Assembly: GCF_026672255.1 (NCBI RefSeq)
Contig: NZ_JAPOHA010000006.1
Coordinates: 62,001 to 126,000 of the forward strand
DNA length: 64,000 bases
Origin: Caproiciproducens galactitolivorans
GTDB lineage: Bacteria > Bacillota > Clostridia > Oscillospirales > Acutalibacteraceae
Reading direction: 5' to 3'
Part shown: positions 42,250-51,762 of the stretch, piece after piece
Layout: each line of letters begins with the position of its first letter
Numbering within the stretch: the first letter of the stretch is position 1
Program-made: the position numbers and the translations under genes
The notes under the pieces: generated by a model
The model's database searches: none
What the model saw: the letters and a program-made list of their open reading frames with translations, nothing else
What the model was told of the DNA's origin: nothing

Positions 42250-43536
42250 ATGAAAGTTTCTGTTATTACGCTCGGATGCAAAGTAAATCAGTATGAATCG
42301 CAGGCAATGTTGTCCCAGCTTACTTCCGCGGGTTTTTGCGCCTGCGACACGGAAGAGGAAAGTGACGTTGTGTTAATTAATTCCTGTACCGTAACGGCCA
42401 TGAGCGACCACAAAGTTCGGCAGACGCTTCACCGCGCGCGGCGCAAAAACCCGGACGCCGTCATCGTGCTGACCGGCTGTATGCCGCAGGCTTTTCCCGA
42501 AGCCGCAGAGGAACTGCACGACGCGGATATTGTCCTTGGGAATTCCAACCGCTCCTCGCTTCTTCCGGACATTCTGAAATACCTCTCCTCGCGGCAGCGT
42601 ATTGTGGATATTGTCCCCCACGAAAAGGCGGCCGGTTTTGAGGCGATGAACGTCAGCCGGTTTTATGAACGAACCCGCGCTTTTATAAAAATTGAAGACG
42701 GCTGCAACCGCTTCTGCTCCTATTGTATTATTCCCTACGCGCGCGGAAGGGTGCGCTCCAAACCCATGGACGAGCTGAAAAAGGAGATCGGCGAAATCGC
42801 CGCAAACGGATATCGGGAGGTCGTATTGACCGGAATAAACCTTTCCGCTTACGGACAGGAGATCGGAATGCATCTCTGCGACGCCGTAGAAGCCGCCTGC
42901 GCGCCCAAAAGCATTGCAAGGGTACGTTTAGGCTCCCTGGAGCCTGAACAGCTCAGCGAGGACGTGATCGCCCGTTTGAGCCGCCAGAAAAAGCTCTGTG
43001 CGCAGTTCCACCTGTCGCTGCAAAGCGGCTGCGACGAAACGCTGCGGCGCATGAACCGGCATTACAATACGGATGAATACCGTACCATCGTTAAAAATCT
43101 TCGCGCGGCATTTCAAAATGCCGCCATAACAACGGATATTATGGTCGGATTCCCCGGGGAAACCGAGGAGGAATTTCAGAAATCACTGGACTTTGCGAAG
43201 GAAATCGGCTTTGCGAAGGTGCATGTTTTCGCGTATTCCCGCCGCCCGGGAACCAAAGCGAACGACGCGCCCGGCCAGATAACGCAGGCGGTAAAGGAAC
43301 AGCGCAGCCGCCGGATGATCGAAGTAACCCAAAAAACAAAAGAGGACTTTTTCACCCGGCAGATCGGTTTAACCGAACCGGTTCTCTTTGAGCGCGAATG
43401 TGAAAAAGGGGTTTACGAGGGCTACACGGAAAACTATACCCCGGTAAAAACGCACAGCGGCGAATCCCTTTCCGGGCGTATTGTCCCGGTAAAAATCACG
43501 CAGGCACTGAACGACTTCTGTATTGGGGAACGCTAA
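42250..43536 (+). CDS. mtaB: tRNA t6A37 methylthiotransferase MtaB
   Basis: A 428-residue radical SAM methylthiotransferase. The N-terminal domain begins VSVITLGCKVNQYESQAM with further cluster cysteines in LINSCTVTAMSDHK and VLTGCMPQAF; the radical SAM motif is DGCNRFCSYCIIPYARGR (near residue 147). A TRAM-like C-terminus follows. 'GCKVNQYES' is the signature separating MtaB from MiaB and RimO. It converts t6A to ms2t6A at position 37 of tRNAs. AAAGGGGAAAAA precedes the ATG. Confidence 0.93.
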   Translation: MKVSVITLGCKVNQYESQAMLSQLTSAGFCACDTEEESDVVLINSCTVTAMSDHKVRQTLHRARRKNPDAVIVLTGCMPQAFPEAAEELHDADIVLGNSNRSSLLPDILKYLSSRQRIVDIVPHEKAAGFEAMNVSRFYERTRAFIKIEDGCNRFCSYCIIPYARGRVRSKPMDELKKEIGEIAANGYREVVLTGINLSAYGQEIGMHLCDAVEAACAPKSIARVRLGSLEPEQLSEDVIARLSRQKKLCAQFHLSLQSGCDETLRRMNRHYNTDEYRTIVKNLRAAFQNAAITTDIMVGFPGETEEEFQKSLDFAKEIGFAKVHVFAYSRRPGTKANDAPGQITQAVKEQRSRRMIEVTQKTKEDFFTRQIGLTEPVLFERECEKGVYEGYTENYTPVKTHSGESLSGRIVPVKITQALNDFCIGER

Positions 43537-43658
43537 GACTTGTTTACAAAATAAACAAAACTGTGGCCGACAAGAAAACAGGAACTTTTTGTATTCGGGT
43601 ATTTCGGACGAAAGCAGGATTTTAACCGAAACAAAATTCTGGATTTCATAAACAAAAC

Positions 43659-44996
43659 TTATTTCAGCATTTTCATCACATTCTGAACTTCTTCCTTTGT
43701 CTGATCGGTATTCAGGTAATCCCAGGAATAAAACATAAATCCGTCACAGGAGGCCTTTCGGCCCGTTTCAACCTGCCGGGCCAGAATATTATTCGACTTT
43801 TTCCAGGTCCCGCTGTCCGCGTCGGAACCGCTTTTGTAAACGGCAAGCCCGAGGTACAGTTTTACATTTGTGTTCACCACCATCTTGCGCCAGCTCTGCG
43901 CGGCCGTATCGAACGGCAGAACCGGATTTTCGAAGTTCACATAAAGCTGGGGGCAGATGTAATCGACATATCCGCGCGCACTGCACCAGGAGACAACGTC
44001 GGCACCCATATTTTTATCGTTCTGAACGTTGCCCTGCGGCGCGATTCCGAACGGCAGGTTCGGCTTGACCGTCTTGATTTCACTGTACACAAGCGACACC
44101 AGCGCATTGATATTCCCCTGCCGCCATTCCAGAAGGCCGACCGGCGTACCGCTTTTGGAAGCGCCGGCGCAATAGGCGTCATACGCGCTTTTATCAAAGG
44201 AAGCGTCCTGCGTCGGATAAAAATAATCGTCGAACTGAATCCCGTCTACATCATAGTTTTTCGCAATCTCCTTGGCGCCGTCCGCAATAAGCCTGCGAAC
44301 CTGCGGGTAGGCGGGATTGTAATATTTGCCGTTCGGGCAGTCCACCGTCCAGCCGGCTTTTGAAGGATCGCTCTTCCATGTATTATAATAGTTCCCCTGC
44401 GCCAGAATGGACGGCGTTGCCGACGTTTGTATACGCAGCGGATTCACCCACGCGTGAAGTTTCATGCCCGCCTTATGCGCCGACGCGGCCATTACCGCGA
44501 GCGGGTCGTAGCCGGGGTTCACCCCCTGTGTACCGCCGACCACATGGCTCCACGGATAATACGCCGACTTATACAGAGCGTCGCCGAACGGCCGTACCTG
44601 CACAATCAGCGTGTTCATTCCGCAGTTTTTCGCTCCGGATACGATCGCATCAAATTTCTTTTGAAAGGCCGCCTCGCTTTTATCGTCGCTTTTGCTCATA
44701 TCCAGACTCATATACGGCACCCATACCGCGCGCATTTCATTGGCGGGCGCCTTTACCTCCTCGGTTGGAACAGATGCGGCCGCAGGCGCCGTATCCGGTT
44801 CCGGTATGCTTTGTGCTTCGGCGGAGGCCGTACCGATATTCGGCTGAAAAGCGGAAGGCGCGGCCTGCGAAGAAACAGCGGAAATCGCCCCGCCCTTTCT
44901 GTTTTCAATATTCAACGCCATGGAAACGGCAATCGCCGCCGCAAGCAGGCATACGCAGACAAAGATGCTGTGCCGGTCGAAAAGCTTGATTACCAT
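43659..44996 (-). CDS. GHL10-type glycoside-hydrolase-like exported protein
   Basis: A 445-residue protein with an N-terminal membrane segment (HSIFVCVCLLAAAIAVSMAL), an A/P/S/E-rich linker (about 35-85) and a TIM-barrel of the GHL10 (DUF187) family: MRAVWVPYMSLDMSKSDDK, CGMNTLIVQVRPFGDALYKS, AGMKLHAWVNPLRIQTS, DVDGIQFDDYFYPTQD, YVDYICPQLYVNFENP. It is likely anchored outside the membrane and acts on wall or surface polysaccharide; the activity of this family is poorly defined. Confidence 0.88.
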   Translation of the reverse strand: MVIKLFDRHSIFVCVCLLAAAIAVSMALNIENRKGGAISAVSSQAAPSAFQPNIGTASAEAQSIPEPDTAPAAASVPTEEVKAPANEMRAVWVPYMSLDMSKSDDKSEAAFQKKFDAIVSGAKNCGMNTLIVQVRPFGDALYKSAYYPWSHVVGGTQGVNPGYDPLAVMAASAHKAGMKLHAWVNPLRIQTSATPSILAQGNYYNTWKSDPSKAGWTVDCPNGKYYNPAYPQVRRLIADGAKEIAKNYDVDGIQFDDYFYPTQDASFDKSAYDAYCAGASKSGTPVGLLEWRQGNINALVSLVYSEIKTVKPNLPFGIAPQGNVQNDKNMGADVVSWCSARGYVDYICPQLYVNFENPVLPFDTAAQSWRKMVVNTNVKLYLGLAVYKSGSDADSGTWKKSNNILARQVETGRKASCDGFMFYSWDYLNTDQTKEEVQNVMKMLK

Positions 44997-45112
44997 AGAA
45001 ACCCCGTCCTTTCATTTTGCTGTTCCGCTTTCTGTTTCCCCGGGATATTTGTTGACAGAAATGGCTCCATAGTGTAGGATACAATTTAATACATTCCGTT
45101 GGGGGCATGCTT

Positions 45113-45481
45113 ATGTTTTTTATCGTTGGAATAACCACCGGTACGCACGATCTGGGAAGAAGAAAATGCGGATTTTTTTCCTGCTGTTCAACAACCGGAG
45201 CGATGGCGGCGGTTATCTGTACCTTTCAGCAGTTTACCTTTTTCTTCATTCCCCTGTTCCGTTTCAGCAAACGGTATTTTGTCACCTGCCCCAACTGCGG
45301 CGCGGTTTACGAGCTTTCGGTCGATGAAGGAAAACGCATTGAAAAAGAGTATACGGCCGAAATTGATCCGGGTAAAATGTATCTCGTGCAGGGCGCTTAC
45401 CGAAGGACCTGTCCGCATTGCAACAGCCCTGTTGACCAAAGCTGCAAGTATTGCCCCAACTGCGGCGCAAGCCTGCGATAA
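45113..45481 (+). CDS. Zinc-ribbon protein
   Basis: A 122-residue protein with two zinc-ribbon pairs: VTCPNCGAVYELSVDEGK with RRTCPHCNSPVDQSC, and CKYCPNCGASLR at the end. The N-terminal segment, FFIVGITTGTHDLGRRK, is typical of small Clostridia zinc-ribbon proteins. The ATG at 45113 gives GGGGG a spacing of 7; the ATG at 45107 is too close. The function is unknown. The DUF1294 gene follows after 15 bases. Confidence 0.78.
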   Translation: MFFIVGITTGTHDLGRRKCGFFSCCSTTGAMAAVICTFQQFTFFFIPLFRFSKRYFVTCPNCGAVYELSVDEGKRIEKEYTAEIDPGKMYLVQGAYRRTCPHCNSPVDQSCKYCPNCGASLR

Positions 45482-45496
45482 AAGGGAGGAAAAGAC

Positions 45497-45769
45497 ATGC
45501 CTTATTATATATACTGGTGTACTTACCTGATTATTATTAATTTCATTGCGGTCATTGTAACAATCATCGACAAACAGAACGCGAAAAAGCAGCGGTGGCG
45601 CGTTCCGGAAGACGCCCTGCTTTTTCTCTCCGTTATCGGCGGCTCCGTCGGCATGCTGCTTACCATGTATGCGATTCACCATAAAACGCATCACAAAAAG
45701 TTTATGTACGGTATCCCGGTTATCATCACGCTGCAGCTGGTGGTAGCAATGTATCTGTTAATCCGTTGA
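45497..45769 (+). CDS. DUF1294 membrane protein
   Basis: A 90-residue protein with three hydrophobic segments (YLIIINFIAVIVTIIDK, DALLFLSVIGGSVGMLLTM, GIPVIITLQLVVAMYLL) and the DUF1294 pattern DKQNAKKQRWRVPEDALL, then HHKTHHKKFMYGIP. The role is unknown. AAAGGGAGG precedes the start, and it is probably co-transcribed with the zinc-ribbon gene. Confidence 0.88.
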   Translation: MPYYIYWCTYLIIINFIAVIVTIIDKQNAKKQRWRVPEDALLFLSVIGGSVGMLLTMYAIHHKTHHKKFMYGIPVIITLQLVVAMYLLIR

Positions 45770-45813
45770 AAATCCGTCCGGATTCATACATAATCTAGGG
45801 AATACGCTGGGAG

Positions 45814-46048
45814 TGTCGAAAAACTTGTCAGGCATCGAGAAATCGTGCAAGACAAGGCGGCAAGCGCGGCAAATGAGGGAGCATACTTGCTGTATGTGAT
45901 CATAGCCACTACAAAGCAGTTTTTTTGCAGACCCCTCGCGAAGCCGTTTGGACGAGCAGAAGGCTCGATGTAACCGTCCCGTGGAGGAGCGCCGCTTTTG
46001 CGGCGCGGGGGAACGGCGAAAGACGCTGTGCGTCCGACTTTATCGACA
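45814..46048. repeat. MITE-like intergenic element with imperfect inverted ends
   Basis: The 366 bases after the DUF1294 gene contain no convincing gene. The part 45814-46048 begins TGTCGAAAAACTT and ends with GACTTTATCGACA, imperfect inverted repeats. Inside are a strong hairpin (GCGCCGC TTTT GCGGCGC) and the run GACAAGGCGGCAAGCGCGGC. Short frames on both strands do not resemble proteins. Such blocks recur in Clostridia genomes, but a copy number cannot be shown from one window. Confidence 0.45.
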
Positions 46049-46144
46049 GCCTGAGGAATACCCCGCCTCCGGATTTCATATACTGTTAGAAACGGCATCT
46101 GTTAACAGCCGTACGGTGATTATGAATGAAAAGGTGTGATGGGT

Positions 46145-47425
46145 TTGGTAATACATACTGTCCGACAGGGTGATACCCTATATGCTTTATCGAGAAAGTA
46201 CGGTGTCACCGTTCAAAAAATCATAGCCGATAACAGTCTGGAGAATATCGACCATCTTGTAATCGGCCAGGCAATCGTGATTGACGTGGACAGTGTGCGC
46301 CACACGGTATTGCCCGGTGAATCGCTGTATTCCATTGCGCGGATGTACAATACGACGGTCTTCCGGATATTAAGCGCAAATCCGGGGATTACCGACCCTT
46401 CCGCAATCAGCGTTGGCCAGATTATCATCATTCCGTTTGCTACTGAAAAATTAGGAACGATGGAAGCAAACGGCTACGCGCTAACCGATATCGACAATGC
46501 TACGCTGGAAAAAACCCTGCCGCATCTAACCTACCTAAGTATCTTCAGCTATCGTGTCAAACCGGACGGCAGCCTGGCTCCCATTCAGGACGGCCCTCTT
46601 ATCGAGGCGGCCCGGCGGCAGAGCGTTGCTCCTATGATGGTCATTACAAACACAAAAGAAAGCGGGGGCTTCGGAAGCGAACTTGTGAATACCATTCTGA
46701 CGAGTGAATCCCTTCAGAACACCCTTCTGGATAATGTTGCAAGCATTATGAAGGAGAAGAATTATTACGGGCTGAATATTGACTTTGAATACATATTCCC
46801 GAGGGACAAAGAGAATTACAATAACTTCCTCAGAAAAACGGTTAACCGCATGCATTCCCTCGGGTATATTGTAGTAACGGCTCTTGCGCCGAAGACGAAC
46901 GGAAGCCAGCCGGGGCTTCTGTATGAAGCGCACGACTACGCGACCCACGGAATCCTGGCCGACCATGTCATCCTGATGACCTACGAATGGGGATATCTGA
47001 TGGGGCCGCCCCGGGCGGTTGCCCCTGTTAATCTGGTGGAAGACGTACTGGTGTACGCTGTGTCTGTCATGCCGAGCAAAAAGATTTTCATGGGAATCCC
47101 GAATTACGGTTATGACTGGACACTGCCCTTTGTCAGAGGTACCGCGGCGCGCCCGCTGACCAACGTCGGCGCGGTCAATCTTGCCGCACAGGTCGGCGCG
47201 CGCATCCAGTTTGACCAGACGGCGCAGACCCCGTTTTTTAATTATTACGACAAAAGCGGGCGCCAGCACATCGTCTGGTTTGAAGACGCCAGAAGTATCG
47301 AAGCGAAACTGAAGCTGGTCGGCAAATACAGTCTCGGCGGGGTAAGCTACTGGACGATCAACAGCTTCTTCCCGCAAAACTGGGTGGTACAGGACAATAT
47401 GTTTGACACAAAAAAAGTTTTATAG
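46145..47425 (+). CDS. LysM-GH18 spore peptidoglycan hydrolase (SleL/YaaH-like)
   Basis: A 426-residue protein with two LysM repeats (TVRQGDTLYALSRKYGVTVQ and HTVLPGESLYSIARMYNTTV) followed by a GH18 barrel with the catalytic DxE in YYGLNIDFEYIFPRD (near residue 210). SleL-type enzymes are N-acetylglucosaminidases acting on spore cortex fragments during germination; there is no signal peptide, as in other SleL proteins. The TTG at 46145 starts the protein MVIHTV like its relatives, with AAAAGGTG 8 bases upstream; the ATG at 46139 is the alternative. It ends at a strong terminator. Confidence 0.87.
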   Translation: MVIHTVRQGDTLYALSRKYGVTVQKIIADNSLENIDHLVIGQAIVIDVDSVRHTVLPGESLYSIARMYNTTVFRILSANPGITDPSAISVGQIIIIPFATEKLGTMEANGYALTDIDNATLEKTLPHLTYLSIFSYRVKPDGSLAPIQDGPLIEAARRQSVAPMMVITNTKESGGFGSELVNTILTSESLQNTLLDNVASIMKEKNYYGLNIDFEYIFPRDKENYNNFLRKTVNRMHSLGYIVVTALAPKTNGSQPGLLYEAHDYATHGILADHVILMTYEWGYLMGPPRAVAPVNLVEDVLVYAVSVMPSKKIFMGIPNYGYDWTLPFVRGTAARPLTNVGAVNLAAQVGARIQFDQTAQTPFFNYYDKSGRQHIVWFEDARSIEAKLKLVGKYSLGGVSYWTINSFFPQNWVVQDNMFDTKKVL

Positions 47426-47426
47426 C

Positions 47427-47463
47427 AAAAAAGGACTTGGCCGGCCGGCCAGGTCCTTTTTTA
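47427..47463. terminator. Bidirectional terminator between sleL-like gene and mgtA
   Basis: AAAAAAGGACTTGGCC and GGCCAGGTCCTTTTTT form a long stem (one G-T pair) with A and T runs on both sides, between convergent genes. Confidence 0.9.
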
Positions 47464-47464
47464 T

Positions 47465-50119
47465 TTACAGCCACGAACGGTTGACTTTAATATAAATCAT
47501 TTTCACAATTTGAGCAAGGGCAATATAACCCAGAATAATTGCCGCAAGCCAGCCGAAGTATGCCGCGGGAAGGCTTGCAAGCCCCAGGTAAGCACCGAGC
47601 GGCGTAAATGGAATCAGGATGCCGATTGCCATAATAACGGACGTCAGAAGCACAACAGGGGCCGCTGCGCGGCTTTGTATAAACGGAATCTTGCGCGTGC
47701 GGATCAAATGGATAATCAAAGTCTGCGACAGCAGGCTCTCGACAAACCATCCGGCATTGAACAGAGCAACCAAAGCGGGGTTCGACGCGGTATTGCAGCC
47801 GAACACGAACCACATCAGAAGATAGGTTGCAATATCAAAAACGGAACTGACCGGCCCAATCCAGATCATAAACTTGCCGATGCTCGAAGCATCCCATTTT
47901 CTCGGCACACGCAGGTATTCCACGTCCATGTTGTCCCATGGAATGGAAATCTGGGAAATATTATAAAGCAAATCCAGTACAAGAATCTGAACCGGCATCA
48001 TGGGCAGGAACGGAAGGAATGCGCTCGCGACCAGCATGGACAGCATATTCCCGAAGTTGGAGCTGGAGGTCATCTTAATATATTTAATGATATTTCCAAA
48101 GATTTTGCGTCCTTCGATGACGCCGTGCTCCAGCACCATTAAATCCTTTTCCAAAAGGATGATGTCGGCGCTTTCCTTGGCGATATCCACCGCCGTATCC
48201 ACGGAGATGCCCACATCGGCCTTGCTGAGTGCCTGCGCATCGTTGATGCCGTCACCCATAAACCCGACCGTATGGCCGATTTCCTGCAGCGCGTTGACAA
48301 CGCGCGCCTTCTGAATCGGAGAAAGCTTGGCGAAAACAGTGGTATCCCCCGCCTGCCGCATCAGTTCTTCCTCGCTCATTTCCTCTATTTCCGAGCCGAG
48401 AAGAATTTTATCGACCGACAGACCAACGTCGCCGCAGATTTTCCGCGTTACGCCTTCGTTGTCGCCCGTAAGCACCTTTACTTCAACGCCGTATTCTCCC
48501 AGCGCACGAATGGCGGCAGAGGCGGATTTCTTCGGCGGGTCCAAAAGGCCGAGGTAACCCATCAACGTCATTTCGCTTTCATCCTTCACTCCGAAAGTGC
48601 CTTCGTCGGACGGGTCCCTTTTCTGTGCGACGGCAATGACCCGCATTCCCTGGGAATTCAGCTCCTGCGCCATATCGACAACCTGTTTGCGCAGTTCTTC
48701 GGTCAGCGGAAGGACTTCGCCCTGATATTCACAGTAGGAACAAATCTGCAAAATTTCCTCGACCGCGCCTTTCGTAATAACCTGCGTTTTCCCCTCGCGG
48801 TTTTTCAGCACGACGCTCATGCGGCGGCGCGCAAAGTCGAACGGGATTTCATCCACTTTGATATATTCATTATTTAAATACGTTACGCTTTCTTCCCCGG
48901 CTTTATCGATCACCGCCAGATCGATCAGGTTCTTCAGCCCGGTCTGGAAATAACTGTTCAGGTAAGCGTATTTCAAAACCCTTTGGTCTTCAATTCCCTG
49001 TACGTTCAGGTGGCGTTCAATAACGATTTCATCCCGCGTCAGCGTACCGGTTTTATCGGTGCAGAGGATGTCCATCGCGCCGAAATTCTGAATCGAATTG
49101 AGATGCTTTACAACGGTCTTCTGGCGGGACATGCTGACGGCGCCCTTGGCCAGATTCGTCGTTACGATCATCGGCAGCATTTCCGGCGTTAAACCGATGG
49201 CAACGGAAATGGCAAACAGAAGCGCATCAAGCCAGTTGTGCTTTGTAAGGCCGTTCAGCAGGAACACAACCGGAACCATAACCAGCATAAAACGGATCAT
49301 CAGGAAGCTGACGGAATTTACGCCCTTGTCAAAGCTTGTGGGCGCGCGTTCCCCGGACAGCGCCTTGGCCATGTTGCCGAAATAGGTGTCGTCTCCGGTG
49401 GCAAGCACAACGGCAAGGGCCGAGCCGCTTACAACGTTGGTTCCCATAAAGCAGATATTCCGAAGGTCAAACAGGTTGTCGTCCTTTTTCGTTCTGTCCG
49501 GATCGGGGAATTTTTCAATCGGTTCGGACTCGCCCGTCAAGGCCGACTGGCTGATAAACAAGTCCTTTGCCTTTAAAATCCGCAAATCCGCAGGAATCAT
49601 ATCGCCGCCCGAAAGAACGACAATGTCGCCCGGCAGCAGGTCGGCCATCGGAATTTCTTCGCGTCCGTTTTCACGGCGTATGACCGTGGCCGTCGTTTTT
49701 ACCATGGATTTCAGGCTTTCCGCTTCTTTCCCGGAACGGAATTCCTGAAAGAAACGCAGGCCGCCGCTGATCAGCACAAGAGTAAGAATCACGATCACCG
49801 CCGCCGGGCTTCGGTCTTCCGGCTTTGCAAGCTCAACTTCGGTGAAAAAGGAGATGGCGGCGATTGCCAGCAATACAAAGGTAAACGGATTTTCAAACGC
49901 CTTGATTAATTGGATATACCAAGGCTTCGGCTTTTCATGCGAAATTTCATTGCTCCCGTACTGTTCAGAGAACACCTCAACATCAACAATGTCCAGCCCT
50001 TTTTCCCTCGTCTTAAGGGTGGAGAGCAGAATGTATTTTTCCATGTTCGAGTATTCTTTGAGCTTTTTCGCAATGGTCTGCGCGCTGCTATCCGTTATTT
50101 GGTTTTTCTTTTTCTTCAT
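47465..50119 (-). CDS. mgtA: Magnesium-translocating P-type ATPase
   Basis: An 884-residue P3B-type pump. Actuator: QSALTGESEPIEKFPD; M4 signature: IGLTPEMLPMIVTTNLAKGA; phosphorylation site: LCTDKTGTLTRDEIV (near residue 365); hinge: GDGINDAQALSKADVG; about ten membrane segments. It imports Mg2+. The ATG at 50119 is chosen because GGGAGGTG lies 6 bases upstream; the frame stays open to 50221, across the leader. A terminator-like hairpin with seven U lies in that leader, suggesting control by attenuation. Confidence 0.92.
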   Translation of the reverse strand: MKKKKNQITDSSAQTIAKKLKEYSNMEKYILLSTLKTREKGLDIVDVEVFSEQYGSNEISHEKPKPWYIQLIKAFENPFTFVLLAIAAISFFTEVELAKPEDRSPAAVIVILTLVLISGGLRFFQEFRSGKEAESLKSMVKTTATVIRRENGREEIPMADLLPGDIVVLSGGDMIPADLRILKAKDLFISQSALTGESEPIEKFPDPDRTKKDDNLFDLRNICFMGTNVVSGSALAVVLATGDDTYFGNMAKALSGERAPTSFDKGVNSVSFLMIRFMLVMVPVVFLLNGLTKHNWLDALLFAISVAIGLTPEMLPMIVTTNLAKGAVSMSRQKTVVKHLNSIQNFGAMDILCTDKTGTLTRDEIVIERHLNVQGIEDQRVLKYAYLNSYFQTGLKNLIDLAVIDKAGEESVTYLNNEYIKVDEIPFDFARRRMSVVLKNREGKTQVITKGAVEEILQICSYCEYQGEVLPLTEELRKQVVDMAQELNSQGMRVIAVAQKRDPSDEGTFGVKDESEMTLMGYLGLLDPPKKSASAAIRALGEYGVEVKVLTGDNEGVTRKICGDVGLSVDKILLGSEIEEMSEEELMRQAGDTTVFAKLSPIQKARVVNALQEIGHTVGFMGDGINDAQALSKADVGISVDTAVDIAKESADIILLEKDLMVLEHGVIEGRKIFGNIIKYIKMTSSSNFGNMLSMLVASAFLPFLPMMPVQILVLDLLYNISQISIPWDNMDVEYLRVPRKWDASSIGKFMIWIGPVSSVFDIATYLLMWFVFGCNTASNPALVALFNAGWFVESLLSQTLIIHLIRTRKIPFIQSRAAAPVVLLTSVIMAIGILIPFTPLGAYLGLASLPAAYFGWLAAIILGYIALAQIVKMIYIKVNRSWL

Positions 50120-50146
50120 TTTCAACACCTCCCGCGGGATCTTTCG

Positions 50147-50186
50147 GAAAAAAAGTCCCCCGCCTGATTTCTGTGAGGCAGGGGAC
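50147..50186 (-). terminator. Intrinsic terminator in the mgtA leader (possible Mg2+-responsive attenuator)
   Basis: On the minus strand GTCCCC-T-GCCT pairs with AGGC-G-GGGGAC around a 10-base loop (one internal mismatch), then TTTTTTT follows, all upstream of the mgtA ribosome site. A second pairing, ATCTGC with GCAGAC, encloses about 25 bases just upstream and could be part of a sensing structure. I cannot match it to the M-box or another known riboswitch. Confidence 0.65.
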
Positions 50187-50271
50187 GATTTCATTGCGTC
50201 TGCTATCACAGCCTGTTTCATTCCCGGCAGATGACAGCTCTATTAAACAAAGCAAGAGAATTTAAAAATCA

Positions 50272-51498
50272 TCAGTTCTTTAGGTACACAGGCTGAGCGG
50301 GTGCTTCTTCCGCATAATCCGGCACAAGGGAAGGCAGGCGAAGCTGACTTTCCAGGCACTCCGAACCGATCCCCATCGCTGAAAACATGAAAATAAACAG
50401 TAAACCGGTCTGAATCCAGAAGATCGTCACATCGGTCATCCCATGTACGGCTGTAGCAACCAACGCCGCCGTAAAAAGAATATTCATATTGTTGCCGATA
50501 TTGTTTTTGAAACGAAGCCATAAAAGCTTCAGCTGAGTAAGAACATAAACTCCGATTGCTCCAAAACCGACAAAGCCGAAGTTTAAAAGGGTATCCAAAA
50601 CAAGATTGTGGCAATGATAGGTTTTGTAGCCGCCTAGCTGTTCACAGATCATCTGATAGGAAAGCGCACCCGTTCCGAAGATAGGATGCCTTGCAATGCC
50701 TTTAATCGCGGTAGTCCAAATGGAGAGCCTTTGCCCGCAGGTGCTGTCGATCGCTTCCAGCCCTCTTGGGAAGATCGAAGGGAAAATAACCCCGATCGTC
50801 AAAAAAGACGCCGCAGCGAAAACCAACCCCAGCGCAAGTGCGTACCGGTTCTTCATCACCAGCATGATCATTACGGCGCATGCGGTAGCAATAAAAGCGG
50901 AGCAGCTGGCCGCCAAATAAAGGCCAACCAGGTTGGCGCCGATTACGGCAAGATAAAACTTCTTTCCGCGTTTGTTTGTAAAGATGCGATACATGGCAAT
51001 AATGATGATAAATTCAATCATCATCCCGTAGCAGTTTGCGTTGTGGAATACGGAAATCGGGCGGTATTTCGGCGCAGCGCCGTAAGCGGTTACTTTTTGG
51101 TAAACGGCAATTACCGCGCACCAGATACTCGCAACGCAGGAGAGATCCATCACTTTGTCAAAAAGCGGACGGGTCATCACGCTCCGGACGTAAAACGCGC
51201 AGGTCGCCACTGCAAGAATAACAATTGCGTACAGCATGCCCCAGTAGTTGCTGTAGATCGCGGATATAAAAAACGGAATAATCAGAAAACCGAGAAGAAA
51301 CTTCGAATAGGGAGAAGAAAATGCCTTTGATCTTACTTTACAGTTAATCATCGTCATAATTGCGATACCGCTGGTTACAACAACGCTGAAGTAAAAGGGC
51401 ACAAATATGGAAGCCGCCAGCAATAAAACAAGCAGACTGTCGATATCCTGAACCGGAAGTTTTGATTTTTGAAAGTCAAATTTTATCATATTCAACAT
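50272..51498 (-). CDS. O-antigen ligase/polymerase-like membrane protein
   Basis: A 408-residue protein with about ten hydrophobic segments (SLLVLLLAASIFVPFYFSVV, MLYAIVILAVATCAF, YLAASCSAFIATACAVMIML) and the Wzy/WaaL-type external loop SIWTTAIKGIARHPIFGTGA followed by YKTYHCHNLVLDTLLNFG. Such proteins polymerise or ligate surface polysaccharide on lipid carriers. No glycosyltransferase is adjacent, so the substrate is unknown. The ribosome site is weak (GGGGG, 17 bases away); MIKFDFQ at 51489 is an alternative start. Confidence 0.82.
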   Translation of the reverse strand: MLNMIKFDFQKSKLPVQDIDSLLVLLLAASIFVPFYFSVVVTSGIAIMTMINCKVRSKAFSSPYSKFLLGFLIIPFFISAIYSNYWGMLYAIVILAVATCAFYVRSVMTRPLFDKVMDLSCVASIWCAVIAVYQKVTAYGAAPKYRPISVFHNANCYGMMIEFIIIIAMYRIFTNKRGKKFYLAVIGANLVGLYLAASCSAFIATACAVMIMLVMKNRYALALGLVFAAASFLTIGVIFPSIFPRGLEAIDSTCGQRLSIWTTAIKGIARHPIFGTGALSYQMICEQLGGYKTYHCHNLVLDTLLNFGFVGFGAIGVYVLTQLKLLWLRFKNNIGNNMNILFTAALVATAVHGMTDVTIFWIQTGLLFIFMFSAMGIGSECLESQLRLPSLVPDYAEEAPAQPVYLKN

Positions 51499-51762
51499 AC
51501 TTGATAAGATTCAGACCCCCTTTTTTCATTTTACGATCTGTGAAAAAGGTATACTCAGCATTTCACATTTTTTTATTATACCATAATGCCAATATGAAAC
51601 AAGATAAATTATGATCGAATATGTGGTCTTTCCTATTCATAATCTATACGTTTTGACGAAAATTGTTATGAAATTTTAAAGTTTTTTACAAATTGAGTTT
51701 CGTTCTGTCCTATATAGTATAATGAATTTCAATGCGAATCATACACGAATGGGGATAAATAC

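Noticed and set aside
45784-46139. Short open frames on both strands after the DUF1294 gene
   Set aside because: They lie in a repeat-like non-coding block, overlap one another and lack start signals or protein-like patterns.
50190-50290. M-box or NiCo riboswitch upstream of mgtA
   Set aside because: Fragments such as CATCTGCCGGG recall metal riboswitches, but the order of conserved elements does not match either class, so only an attenuator is claimed.
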